Shown piece by piece: positions 6,491-12,875 of a stretch of DNA of 12,875 bases (position 1 is the stretch's first letter; the number at the start of each line of letters is the position of its first letter). A program made the position numbers and the translations under genes. The notes under the pieces were generated by a model, which was given only the letters and a program-made list of their open reading frames with translations, had not been told where the DNA came from and did not search any database. Source of the stretch: CALFCX01 sp964603025 (GTDB taxonomy: Bacteria; Margulisbacteria; WOR-1; JAKLHX01); the NCBI GenBank assembly GCA_964603025.1, contig CAZRTO010000042.1:1-12875 (forward strand), in the 5' to 3' direction.

Positions 6491-7014
6491 ATTACGACGG
6501 AAGTCAGCTCAGATCGGGTTTCGCGCGCGATGCTGCAGGCATCAAGGGGGATTCTATCGTCGCCTTTATAGGTCCGGCCGCAGTTAAGGAGCACATGGTC
6601 GACCTGGAGGACAAAAAGAACAAAGAATTCATCTACAGCGACAGTATGCTGCATTTCATCATAGAACATATGGACAGGGACCTCGAAAAAACGGTCCTTA
6701 GAAAAAGACTTTTTCTTTCTATGATAATGGATGCTTTAAAGGAAACATCCGGCCGGAAAACAATGTTCAGGGATGCGAACGGGATTTACATAGGCAAAAG
6801 AAAACTGACCGTAGCTGTGGCCACTTTTTCTCCTGCATCCACGCTCATTCATATCGGATTGAATATAACAACAAAGGGAGCTCCTATCAGGGTCGCCTGC
6901 CTGAAGGAGCTAGGCTTTGCCCCAAAAAGATTTGCTTTGAAGATGATGCGGCGCTATCATAATGAAATGGGGTCCGTAAAGGCTTCCACAAAAAAGGTTA
7001 AAGGCGTCTTATGA
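6491..7014 (+). CDS. DUF366 (COG2029-like) conserved protein, 5' end lost in gap
   Basis: I recognise this as the DUF366 family, best known from archaea and scattered bacteria; its function is unknown to me. The visible 173 residues start at YDGSQL, next to the family N-terminus, so only about 10-15 residues seem missing; the partial codon before the Tyr ends in AT, consistent with a preceding Asp. Conserved-looking blocks are GDSIVAFIGP, MVDLED, SDSMLHFIIEHMD, GIYIGKRKLTVAVAT, LIHIGLNI, GAPIR and the C-terminal STKKVKGVL. No signal peptide or membrane segment is seen. The frame differs from queC across the nominal gap, so it is not obviously a fusion. It overlaps amj by 4 bp. Its placement between queC and amj suggests, but does not show, a link to 7-deazaguanine metabolism. 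Confidence 0.82.
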
Positions 7015-7829
7015 GCGTGCTTTTATTCGTCTGTATATTAACAGGGGTCATACATTTTACGGAAACGCTGTCCTCTTCGATGCGTCTGGCAGGTGTCAGG
7101 ACAAAACAGCTTGCCACCAGTCTGGCGTTCGTCAACACGGCTTTTCTCGTTTCAAGGATGTCAAACATGCTGCAGGCACCCATGCTGGGCGGAATGGTGG
7201 ACACGGCGATCCTGACCAAGACCCCGGATGTGCTGGCCTCAAACTTCAGGATCGTGATATTCGCGGCCTTTATAGGCAACGTGCTCGGAGCTCTGCTCAT
7301 TCCGTATTTTGTCTATCTGTTCGAAAAAGCTATCCTTGTATTTGAAAGAGTAGGGTCCATACCGCGGCTTTTTTTGGAAGCTTTGAGGCCCTCTAACGTA
7401 AAAAAGATCATCAAGGCCTTCCGCCTTCCGTCGGCGGGATCTTTCAGGAATATTTCCCTCAAGAACATCTCGCCGGTCTTCCTTTATCTTAATTTTTTCA
7501 TGGTGTCTATATACGCGATCGGCGTGCTTTCATCCCTTTACGCCGGAGCGCAGGTGCCGGAATTCCGCACCACAGCGTCCCAGCTTTCGGGAATAGTCAA
7601 CGGAATAGCCACCATACTCCTGGCACTGATGGTGGATCCGACCTGCGCTTTTATCACCGACCAGGCCGTGCGCGGCAAACGCCCGGAGAACGATGTGCGC
7701 AGCATGGTGTTCTTTATCATCACCGGACGGCTTGTCGGGACATTGATCCTGTCGCAGATCCTGTTCTGGCCGGCTTCGCTCTACATAAAGGACGCTACGC
7801 TACTGGTGCGTTCTTTGTTCCTCAGATAG
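7011..7829 (+). CDS. amj: Amj-type lipid II flippase (DUF2837)
   Basis: Amj (YdaH in Bacillus subtilis) flips the peptidoglycan precursor lipid II across the inner membrane and can replace MurJ. The 272 residues equal the usual family length. The family-typical N-terminal block is clear: HFTETLSSSMRLAGVRTKQ, then SLAFVNTAFLVSRMSNMLQA and MLGGMVDTAI (about residues 16-68). About six hydrophobic segments are visible, near 1-15, 34-50, 80-106, 154-178, 188-207 and 229-250, and there is no cleavable signal. The start overlaps the DUF366 stop (ATGA) and follows AAAGG (7000-7004) by 6 bp; ribF begins 3 bp after the stop. Assignment rests on remembered family sequence; it has not been aligned. Why it sits among queC and ribF is unclear, and a general growth-linked unit is the simplest reading. 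Confidence 0.82.
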   Translation: MSVLLFVCILTGVIHFTETLSSSMRLAGVRTKQLATSLAFVNTAFLVSRMSNMLQAPMLGGMVDTAILTKTPDVLASNFRIVIFAAFIGNVLGALLIPYFVYLFEKAILVFERVGSIPRLFLEALRPSNVKKIIKAFRLPSAGSFRNISLKNISPVFLYLNFFMVSIYAIGVLSSLYAGAQVPEFRTTASQLSGIVNGIATILLALMVDPTCAFITDQAVRGKRPENDVRSMVFFIITGRLVGTLILSQILFWPASLYIKDATLLVRSLFLR

Positions 7830-7832
7830 AAC

Positions 7833-8750
7833 ATGAAGACGATAAAGGACATACGCGCGCTAAACCTGAAGAGATCCGTGGTCGCGCTGGGGACTTTTGA
7901 CGGCGTGCACCTGGGGCATAAAAAGGTCATACTGAGAGCAGTTTCTTACGCCCGGAAGAGGCGGCTCCCTTGCATTGTCGTTACCTTTGACCCTCACCCA
8001 AAAAGCGTGGTCAATCCCATGAGAAAGCCTTTGTTGCTGACAACTGTAGGAGAAAGGGCCGCTTTGGTAAAAGGGTTCGGGGCGGACATGCTTGCCGTGG
8101 TCAAGTTCCGCAGAAAGCTGGCGGACACGAGCTATGAACAGTTCGCCAAAAGATATCTTTCCGCGATATTCAAGGCGGCAAGCGTCTTTATCGGATATGA
8201 TTACGCTTTCGGGCGCGGAAGAGGAGGCAACGCCGCCAGACTAAAAAAGCTAGGCCGGTCTTTGGGTTTTAAGGTTTTCGCCGTGGCGGATAAAAAGTCC
8301 GGAGGCAGCCCGGTCAAGAGCACTCATATCAGGGCCCTTATAAAGGACGGAGCTTTTGCCGAAGCCCTGCGCCTGCTCGGGCATCCATATATGATAGAGG
8401 GCACGGTTGTTCCGGGGTTCGGACGGGGCAGAGAGTTGGGATATCCTACCGCCAACATCAAGACGTCCTGCGATAAGCTTATACCAAAAAGCGGGGTTTA
8501 TGCCGGAAGGGCCGAGGTGTCAGGGATCCCATATAGATGTGTAGTAAACATCGGGACCCGTCCCACGTTCGCTGCGACGGACGTTACCGTGGAAGCTCAT
8601 CTGATCGGTTTTTGCGGAAATATTCGCGGGAAGGAGATCGTCCTGTTTCTGGGCAAAAGGATGCGTGACGAGAAGAGATTCGGGACGGTCAAAGAGCTTA
8701 TCAGGGCGATCGGCAGGGATGTTGCACGCCTCGAACATCGTATGGTATAA
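7833..8750 (+). CDS. ribF: Bifunctional riboflavin kinase / FAD synthetase
   Basis: RibF phosphorylates riboflavin to FMN and adenylates FMN to FAD in the cytoplasm. Its 305 residues fit the bifunctional bacterial form (about 310). The N-terminal nucleotidyltransferase domain has LGTFDGVHLGH (19-29), VTFDPHP, IGYDYAFGRGRGG and the STHIR motif; the C-terminal riboflavin kinase domain has GFGRGRELGYPTANI (about 195-209), SGVYAG and NIGTRPTF, with an EAHLIGF block after it. The start is 3 bp after the amj stop, with no clear Shine-Dalgarno, so translation is probably coupled. Its stop TAA (8748-8750) forms part of the -10 box of the rpsO promoter. ribF next to rpsO and pnp is a frequent bacterial order. 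Confidence 0.95.
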   Translation: MKTIKDIRALNLKRSVVALGTFDGVHLGHKKVILRAVSYARKRRLPCIVVTFDPHPKSVVNPMRKPLLLTTVGERAALVKGFGADMLAVVKFRRKLADTSYEQFAKRYLSAIFKAASVFIGYDYAFGRGRGGNAARLKKLGRSLGFKVFAVADKKSGGSPVKSTHIRALIKDGAFAEALRLLGHPYMIEGTVVPGFGRGRELGYPTANIKTSCDKLIPKSGVYAGRAEVSGIPYRCVVNIGTRPTFAATDVTVEAHLIGFCGNIRGKEIVLFLGKRMRDEKRFGTVKELIRAIGRDVARLEHRMV

Positions 8751-8751
8751 T
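8722..8751 (+). promoter_or_regulatory. rpsO promoter with extended -10, predicted leaderless transcript
   Basis: TTGCAC (8722-8727) and TATAAT (8746-8751) are 18 bp apart, with TG at 8743-8744 giving TG-G-TATAAT, a perfect extended -10. The -10 ends 8 bp before the rpsO ATG at 8760, so initiation near 8757-8760 leaves 0-3 leader bases. There is no Shine-Dalgarno before rpsO. The box includes the ribF stop codon. Confidence 0.6.
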
Positions 8752-8759
8752 TCCAACAT

Positions 8760-9011
8760 ATGGATAAAAAAGCGGTAATAGGCAAGTATAAGATAAACGA
8801 CAAGGATTGCGGCTCCGCGGACGTGCAAATAGCCGTGTTGACCGAAAGGATACGGCATTTGACCAAGCATCTCGATAAGTTCAAAAAAGATCATCATACC
8901 AGGCACGGACTTCTCAAGATGGTCGGCAGAAGAAAAAGACTCCAGACCTATATGAGAAAGAACCAACCCGAACGCTACGCAAAACTGGCCGAAAGCTTAG
9001 GGATCAGATGA
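8760..9011 (+). CDS. rpsO: 30S ribosomal protein S15
   Basis: S15 binds the central domain of 16S rRNA early in 30S assembly. The 83 residues are slightly short of the usual 88-89, because the N-terminus before the KYKINDKDCGSADVQIA segment is trimmed; core motifs are intact: GSADVQIAVLTERI (about 18-31), HHTRHGLLKMVGRRKRL (about 45-61) and the C-terminal YAKLAESLGIR. The ATG at 8760 is the only sensible start. In E. coli S15 represses its own translation through a structured leader; here the promoter lies so close to the ATG that such a leader is absent from this transcript. The stop overlaps pnp by 4 bp, leaving no room for the processing and terminator hairpins found between the two genes in enterobacteria. 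Confidence 0.96.
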   Translation: MDKKAVIGKYKINDKDCGSADVQIAVLTERIRHLTKHLDKFKKDHHTRHGLLKMVGRRKRLQTYMRKNQPERYAKLAESLGIR

Positions 9012-11101
9012 TCCAGACCTCCTCTTTTGAGATCGCCGGAAAGACGATAACACTCGAGACCGGCAAACTTGCCACGCAGGCTTCCGGTTCCGTAGTTATC
9101 AGGTGCGGCGACACCATGCTCCTTGCCACTTGTGTGGTTTCGGAAAAGCTCAGGCAGAACATAGACTTCTTCCCGCTCTCCGTTGATTACGAAGAAAAGA
9201 TGTATGCCGTCGGCAAGATACCGGGCGGTTTTTTCAAAAGAGAGGGCAGGCCTACCGAAAAGGCGATTCTTACCTCACGTCTCATAGACCGGCCGATCAG
9301 ACCGCTGTTCCCGGAAGGTTTTCGCAATGACGTGCAGGTGGTGGTAATGCCGCTTTCGGTGGACGGGGAGAATATTCCCGACATCCTTGCCATAATCGGC
9401 GCATCAGCTGCTCTGTCTATTTCCGAAGCTCCCTTTGAAGGCCCGGTCGGCGCTGTGCGCGTAGGGCGTGTTAACGGCAAGCTTGTTGCAAATCCTGTCA
9501 ACAGTGAAATGGAGCTTAGCGATCTGGACCTTGTGATAGTGGGGACAAAGACTGAGACCATGATGATAGAAGCCGCTGCCAGGGAGGTAGCGGAAGAAGA
9601 CTTCATAAAAGCGATAGATTTCGCTCAGGAGTTCATCCGCAGCTCGATCGATCTTCAGCTCGATCTTCAGAAAAAAGCCGGCAAGCCGAAGATGCAGTAC
9701 AAACTATACGCTCCCGAAGAACTTATAGAAAAGTTCATCGTAAAGAACTTTGAGTCGGAAATAAAAAAAGCGCTGGACATAACCGACAAGGAAAAACAGA
9801 TAGACAGGCTGGACGCCATCAAGGCGGATATCGAAGAAAAAGCAAAAGCCTCGGGCGATGAAAAGCTTGCCCTGGCAATGCTCAATTATCCGGCTGATGT
9901 CGCGGCGGTGGTAAAAAACATTCAGAAAAAAGCCGTCAGGAACATGATAGCAAAAGAGAACCGCCGTCCCGACGGCCGCAAAATGGACGAGATCAGGCCG
10001 ATCACCTGTGAAGCTCCGGCCATTCCGAGAGCCCACGGCAGCGCGGTCTTTACAAGGGGCAATACCCAGGCGCTCACGGTGGTAACGCTCGGGTCCAAGG
10101 GCGACGCCCAGATAATAGACGGGCTTTCCGCCGAAGAGAGCGAAAAACGCTATATGCACCATTACAATATGCCGGCCTACAGCGTGGGCGAAGTACGGCC
10201 GCTGAGAGGTCCGGGACGCAGGGAGATCGGGCACGGGGCTCTGGCTGAAAAAGCGCTCCTTCCAGTTATTCCCGATGAGGAGAATTTTCCCTATACTATA
10301 AGGCTGGTATCGGAGATACTCGGCTCCAACGGTTCCTCTTCGATGGCTTCCACGTGCGGCAGTACTCTCGCGCTCATGGACGCCGGGGTTCCCATAAAAG
10401 CGGCGGTGGCCGGCATCGCGATGGGCCTTGTGAAAGAGGGTAGTACTTATAAAGTGTTCTCAGACCTTCAGGGTCTTGAAGATTTTCTCGGGGATATGGA
10501 TTTTAAGATCGCCGGTACCGCCCGCGGCATTACTGCTATACAGCTTGATATTAAGATTAAAGGGCTCTCCTTTGACATTGTAAAGGATACTTTTTCCCTG
10601 GCAAAAAAAGGCAGGGACTTCATTCTCGGCAAAATGCTTGAAACTCTTCCCGCTCCGAGAGCCGACCTGTCCATGAACGCTCCAAGGGTCATCACATTTA
10701 CCATCAATACGGAGAAGATAGGTATGGTGATAGGGCCGGGCGGCAAGAACATAAAACGAATCATAGAAGAATCAGGAGCTCAGATAGACATAGAGGACGA
10801 CGGACGCGTATTCATCACCTCCGTTGACGCCGAGGCGGCCAAGTACGCGCAGGAACAGATCATGTCTATAGCCGCGGATGCCGAAGTGGGCAAGGTATAC
10901 CACGGCGAGGTGGTCAAGATCATGCCTTTCGGCGCTTTTGTCGAGATACTTCCCGGCAAGGACGGCATGGTGCATATATCCAAGCTGTCAAAGCAAAGAG
11001 TAGCCAAAGTGGAAGATGTTGTCAAAGTGGGCGACAAAGTAGACGTCAAGGTCACCGAAATAGACTCACAGGGCCGTATCAACCTCACGATGAACTTCTA
11101 G
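9008..11101 (+). CDS. pnp: Polyribonucleotide nucleotidyltransferase (PNPase)
   Basis: PNPase degrades RNA from the 3' end by phosphorolysis and can add tails; it acts as a trimer, often with degradosome partners. The 697 residues match the family (about 700). The first RNase PH domain (about 12-143) contains GRPTEKAILTSRLIDRPIRP; a helical linker follows (about 150-310); the second RNase PH domain (about 320-550) contains FTRGNTQAL, GPGRREIGHGALAEKAL, SNGSSSMASTCGSTLALMDAG and LEDFLGDMDF, which retains the two catalytic aspartates. The KH domain shows GPGGKNIKRI (about 577-586) and the S1 domain GEVVKIMPFGAFVEILPGKDGMVHIS (about 638-663, given here in family order). AGGGA (8999-9003) stands 4 bp before the ATG. 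No terminator follows; a promoter for the next gene starts 2 bp after the stop. Confidence 0.97.
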   Translation: MIQTSSFEIAGKTITLETGKLATQASGSVVIRCGDTMLLATCVVSEKLRQNIDFFPLSVDYEEKMYAVGKIPGGFFKREGRPTEKAILTSRLIDRPIRPLFPEGFRNDVQVVVMPLSVDGENIPDILAIIGASAALSISEAPFEGPVGAVRVGRVNGKLVANPVNSEMELSDLDLVIVGTKTETMMIEAAAREVAEEDFIKAIDFAQEFIRSSIDLQLDLQKKAGKPKMQYKLYAPEELIEKFIVKNFESEIKKALDITDKEKQIDRLDAIKADIEEKAKASGDEKLALAMLNYPADVAAVVKNIQKKAVRNMIAKENRRPDGRKMDEIRPITCEAPAIPRAHGSAVFTRGNTQALTVVTLGSKGDAQIIDGLSAEESEKRYMHHYNMPAYSVGEVRPLRGPGRREIGHGALAEKALLPVIPDEENFPYTIRLVSEILGSNGSSSMASTCGSTLALMDAGVPIKAAVAGIAMGLVKEGSTYKVFSDLQGLEDFLGDMDFKIAGTARGITAIQLDIKIKGLSFDIVKDTFSLAKKGRDFILGKMLETLPAPRADLSMNAPRVITFTINTEKIGMVIGPGGKNIKRIIEESGAQIDIEDDGRVFITSVDAEAAKYAQEQIMSIAADAEVGKVYHGEVVKIMPFGAFVEILPGKDGMVHISKLSKQRVAKVEDVVKVGDKVDVKVTEIDSQGRINLTMNF

Positions 11102-11102
11102 C

Positions 11103-11130
11103 TTGACACCCGCCCATTATAATATATAAT
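11103..11130 (+). promoter_or_regulatory. Near-consensus sigma-70 promoter for the GLUG protein gene
   Basis: A perfect TTGACA (11103-11108) and a perfect TATAAT (11125-11130) are 16 bp apart, one short of the optimum. It begins 2 bp after the pnp stop. The start site should lie near 11137, about 25 bases before the chosen ATG. The region is locally AT-rich. No operator-like repeat is evident. Confidence 0.75.
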
Positions 11131-11162
11131 TTATACTGAAGTTCGTTCCGTTCGTGTCATGC

Positions 11163-12875
11163 ATGCCTTTGAGCAGGAAAAAATTGAAAAATAATCGTTA
11201 TAGCCCAAAAGAAGCCGATGAACTCCTAGATTTTTTGTTTGAAATACCAAGGTTACTTCGTCATTTTTCAACCGTTGTTTTTTCTGCGTTTGTAATTTTT
11301 CTAATGCTATCCTCAGCCACTCTTGCTGAGCTCAAGGTTTGGAACGGGCAACCCGGAGAAGAACTCAATTGGTCGTTTGATTCTAACTGGCTGCCCTTAG
11401 GCAAGCCTAAATATGGAGACGATGTAGTTTTTAATGGGACTAGTATTTTCGGTTGTATCATAAACGAGAATGTTTTGATCAACAGCCTTACAATACAGAG
11501 TAGCTATTCCGGTGTTATAACCCATGCAAAAGGGACATCGGTCCAGATCATTTCCGATTATAACCAGCGCGGGGGCAGTTTTATCCAGGCAAGTAGCGGT
11601 GATTCGACCTTGTCTAATTATCCTCTGTATGTTGGGGGCAGCTTTTTTGTTTCATCCGAAGCCATATTCTCCAGATATGAATTGTCGGGCGGATATTATC
11701 TTGTCAGCGACATATATGGTCTGCAGGCTATGAGGTGCAGCAGGGAAGCGGACTACAAGCTAAAGAATGATATCGACGCAAGCCCGACAGCGAACTGGAA
11801 CTACAGCCTTGCCAGGAGCACGTATGAAGGGTTTGTCCCGATAGGCATATCATCCACCGAAGCTTTTATGGGAACTCTGGACGGAGACTTCAGATCAATA
11901 ACCGGCCTCAGGATCGAGCGGCACGCCGAGGATTTTGTCGGGTTATTTGCCGCGCTCGGCAACGGGTCGGTGGTAAGTAACCTGTCGCTTACCGGCGCGA
12001 GGATCACGGGCTGGTCAGTGAGAAGGCTGGCGGGTATCGCGGCCTATTCAGACGCGCTGTCGGCGATAGAGAACTGTCATGTGAGCGCTCAGATATTTGC
12101 CAACGGCTCAAGCAGCTTTTTACAAACTACGTGGTATGCGGGTCTTGTGTCAGCTCAAAGCAAAGGGCGGATCGAGCGCACATATTCTTCGGGTGCTATA
12201 CACCTTAATCGAAGGGGCCAGTACGTCCCGTACATATATTCCGGCGGTATTGCAGGATACAGTGAAGAGGACATATCCGAGTGCTATTCATCAGGAGAGA
12301 TGGTATACGATGACAGCAGTCAGGCCTGGATAGGCGGCATTGCCGGCTACAATGCCGGACCTATAACTGATTCGTACTTTTCCGGGAGAATACAAAAGCC
12401 GGCGCCAAAATTCGGGATAGGCGGGATCGCCGGCTATAACGCTCCGGGAGGTTCTGTAAGCGGATCTTATTTCCATCAGGCGGAATTCGACAACAAGCTG
12501 GGGACGCTGAAGACCGCGCAGGAAATGAGCAAGGAAGCTACCTATGCCGGATGGAATTTTGCATCGACCTGGTCCATAGATCAGGGGAGCTCTTTTCCAT
12601 ACTTTCTTTGGCAAATATACAGTTGGTCATCAATCGGCAATGGTGATTGGACAAGATCCGAAAACTGGAACAAAAAAGAAGGGTATCCTTTGCTATCGTC
12701 ACATAAGGCATATATCAACATTCCGAATACAGTAAACATCAGGACACCCCTAAATGCCCCGCTTACTATTGGAGGGTTGAAGATTGGCTCCGATCTTCCA
12801 ACAAAGGTATTACTTCAGAACGATCTTACCTTAAGTTCTGCAGCGGGCAAATCCGGCAGTCTGATACTTTACGGA
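11163..12875 (+). CDS. Secreted GLUG-repeat surface protein, 3' end beyond window
   Basis: This frame stays open for 571 codons to the window edge, so it is a partial gene. Residues 1-33 are charged and Lys/Arg rich; 35-50 form a hydrophobic core; cleavage is likely after Ala55 (SATLA then EL), giving a long type I signal peptide. Residues about 59-120 are a WNG...NW...SLTI module; a second one starts near 486 (YSWSSIGNGDW, ENWNKKEGYP) and continues past the window. Between them, YYLVSDIYGLQAM, FVPIGIS and GTLDGDFRSITGL lead into five GLUG-type repeats, with GGIAGY at 361, 391 and 420. The domain pattern suggests a beta-helical, exported adhesin-like protein; the anchor or autotransporter end is not in view. 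The ATG at 11163 lacks a Shine-Dalgarno; a TTG at 11184 has AGGA 5 bp upstream and is a credible alternative start. Confidence 0.85.
   Translation, partial: MPLSRKKLKNNRYSPKEADELLDFLFEIPRLLRHFSTVVFSAFVIFLMLSSATLAELKVWNGQPGEELNWSFDSNWLPLGKPKYGDDVVFNGTSIFGCIINENVLINSLTIQSSYSGVITHAKGTSVQIISDYNQRGGSFIQASSGDSTLSNYPLYVGGSFFVSSEAIFSRYELSGGYYLVSDIYGLQAMRCSREADYKLKNDIDASPTANWNYSLARSTYEGFVPIGISSTEAFMGTLDGDFRSITGLRIERHAEDFVGLFAALGNGSVVSNLSLTGARITGWSVRRLAGIAAYSDALSAIENCHVSAQIFANGSSSFLQTTWYAGLVSAQSKGRIERTYSSGAIHLNRRGQYVPYIYSGGIAGYSEEDISECYSSGEMVYDDSSQAWIGGIAGYNAGPITDSYFSGRIQKPAPKFGIGGIAGYNAPGGSVSGSYFHQAEFDNKLGTLKTAQEMSKEATYAGWNFASTWSIDQGSSFPYFLWQIYSWSSIGNGDWTRSENWNKKEGYPLLSSHKAYINIPNTVNIRTPLNAPLTIGGLKIGSDLPTKVLLQNDLTLSSAAGKSGSLILYG
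12030..12476 (+). repeat. Five GLUG-type protein repeats
   Basis: Within the surface protein, units begin AGIAAY (290), AGLVSA (326), GGIAGY (361), GGIAGY (391) and GGIAGY (420), at spacings of about 36, 35, 30 and 29 residues. Each is followed by a C/SYxSG-like turn, for example ECYSSGEM and DSYFSGRI. The last unit runs into EMSKEATYAGWNF and WSID, the customary end of a GLUG block. DNA identity between units is low, so these are old repeats, not recent duplications. Confidence 0.8.

Noticed and set aside
6391..6571. queC continuing through the gap to 6571
   Set aside because: The frame after the N run matches no QueC C-terminus; the DUF366 frame explains those bases.
10458..10505. Loss of a PNPase catalytic aspartate
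   Set aside because: The leucine before ED is a normal family variant; the ED and MD aspartates of LEDFLGDMDF are both kept.
11103..11123. TTGACA paired with the TATAAT at 11118-11123
   Set aside because: The spacer is only 9 bp; the second TATAAT at 11125-11130 gives the workable 16 bp.
12097..12333. Small plus-strand ORF inside the GLUG gene (and another at 11524-11733)
   Set aside because: Both are out-of-frame shadows of the open GLUG frame, with no domain and no ribosome site of note.

Overview
The window reads as a housekeeping segment of an uncultured, probably Gram-negative bacterium. GC is moderate, genes are tightly packed with several 4-bp ATGA stop/start overlaps, and all genes lie on the plus strand. 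The style fits candidate-phylum genomes such as Omnitrophota, Elusimicrobiota or WOR-1/Saganbacteria: archaeal-looking QueC, DUF366, scattered palindromic repeats, and a giant-type secreted protein with GLUG and WxG/NW repeats. This taxonomic guess is an inference with low confidence. A run of exactly 100 N (6391-6490) marks an assembly gap.

Layout. Bases 1-210 hold an unusual array of GGCCC motifs, partly at exact 10-bp spacing, folded into an imperfect inverted repeat. purM follows (purine synthesis), with its real start at 256, then a 10-bp palindrome, hisS and aspS (overlapping by 4 bp). A second palindrome sits on the aspS stop, followed by an intrinsic terminator and a possible promoter for purA. 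purA overlaps queC by 4 bp. The N gap removes the end of queC and the start of a DUF366 protein; DUF366 overlaps amj (lipid II flippase) by 4 bp, and ribF starts 3 bp after amj. rpsO has its own promoter at the end of ribF, close enough to the ATG that the mRNA would be leaderless, and it overlaps pnp by 4 bp. Directly after pnp a near-consensus promoter drives a secreted GLUG-repeat protein that runs off the window end still open.

How the genes fit together. purM and purA are purine biosynthesis steps. queC and ribF use GTP-derived precursors: QueC makes preQ0 for queuosine or archaeosine-like tRNA bases, and RibF makes FMN and FAD. hisS, aspS, rpsO and pnp serve translation and RNA turnover. 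amj supplies a cell-wall lipid II flippase. DUF366 has no known function, but its place beside queC makes a role near 7-deazaguanine metabolism worth testing. The last gene is a change of theme: a large surface or exported protein under its own promoter.

The most notable points are the 10-bp phased GGCCC inverted array upstream of purM, the matching putative leaderless promoters of purM and rpsO, the queC-DUF366-amj cluster, an AspRS with a residue typical of non-discriminating enzymes, and the start of a long GLUG adhesin-like gene.
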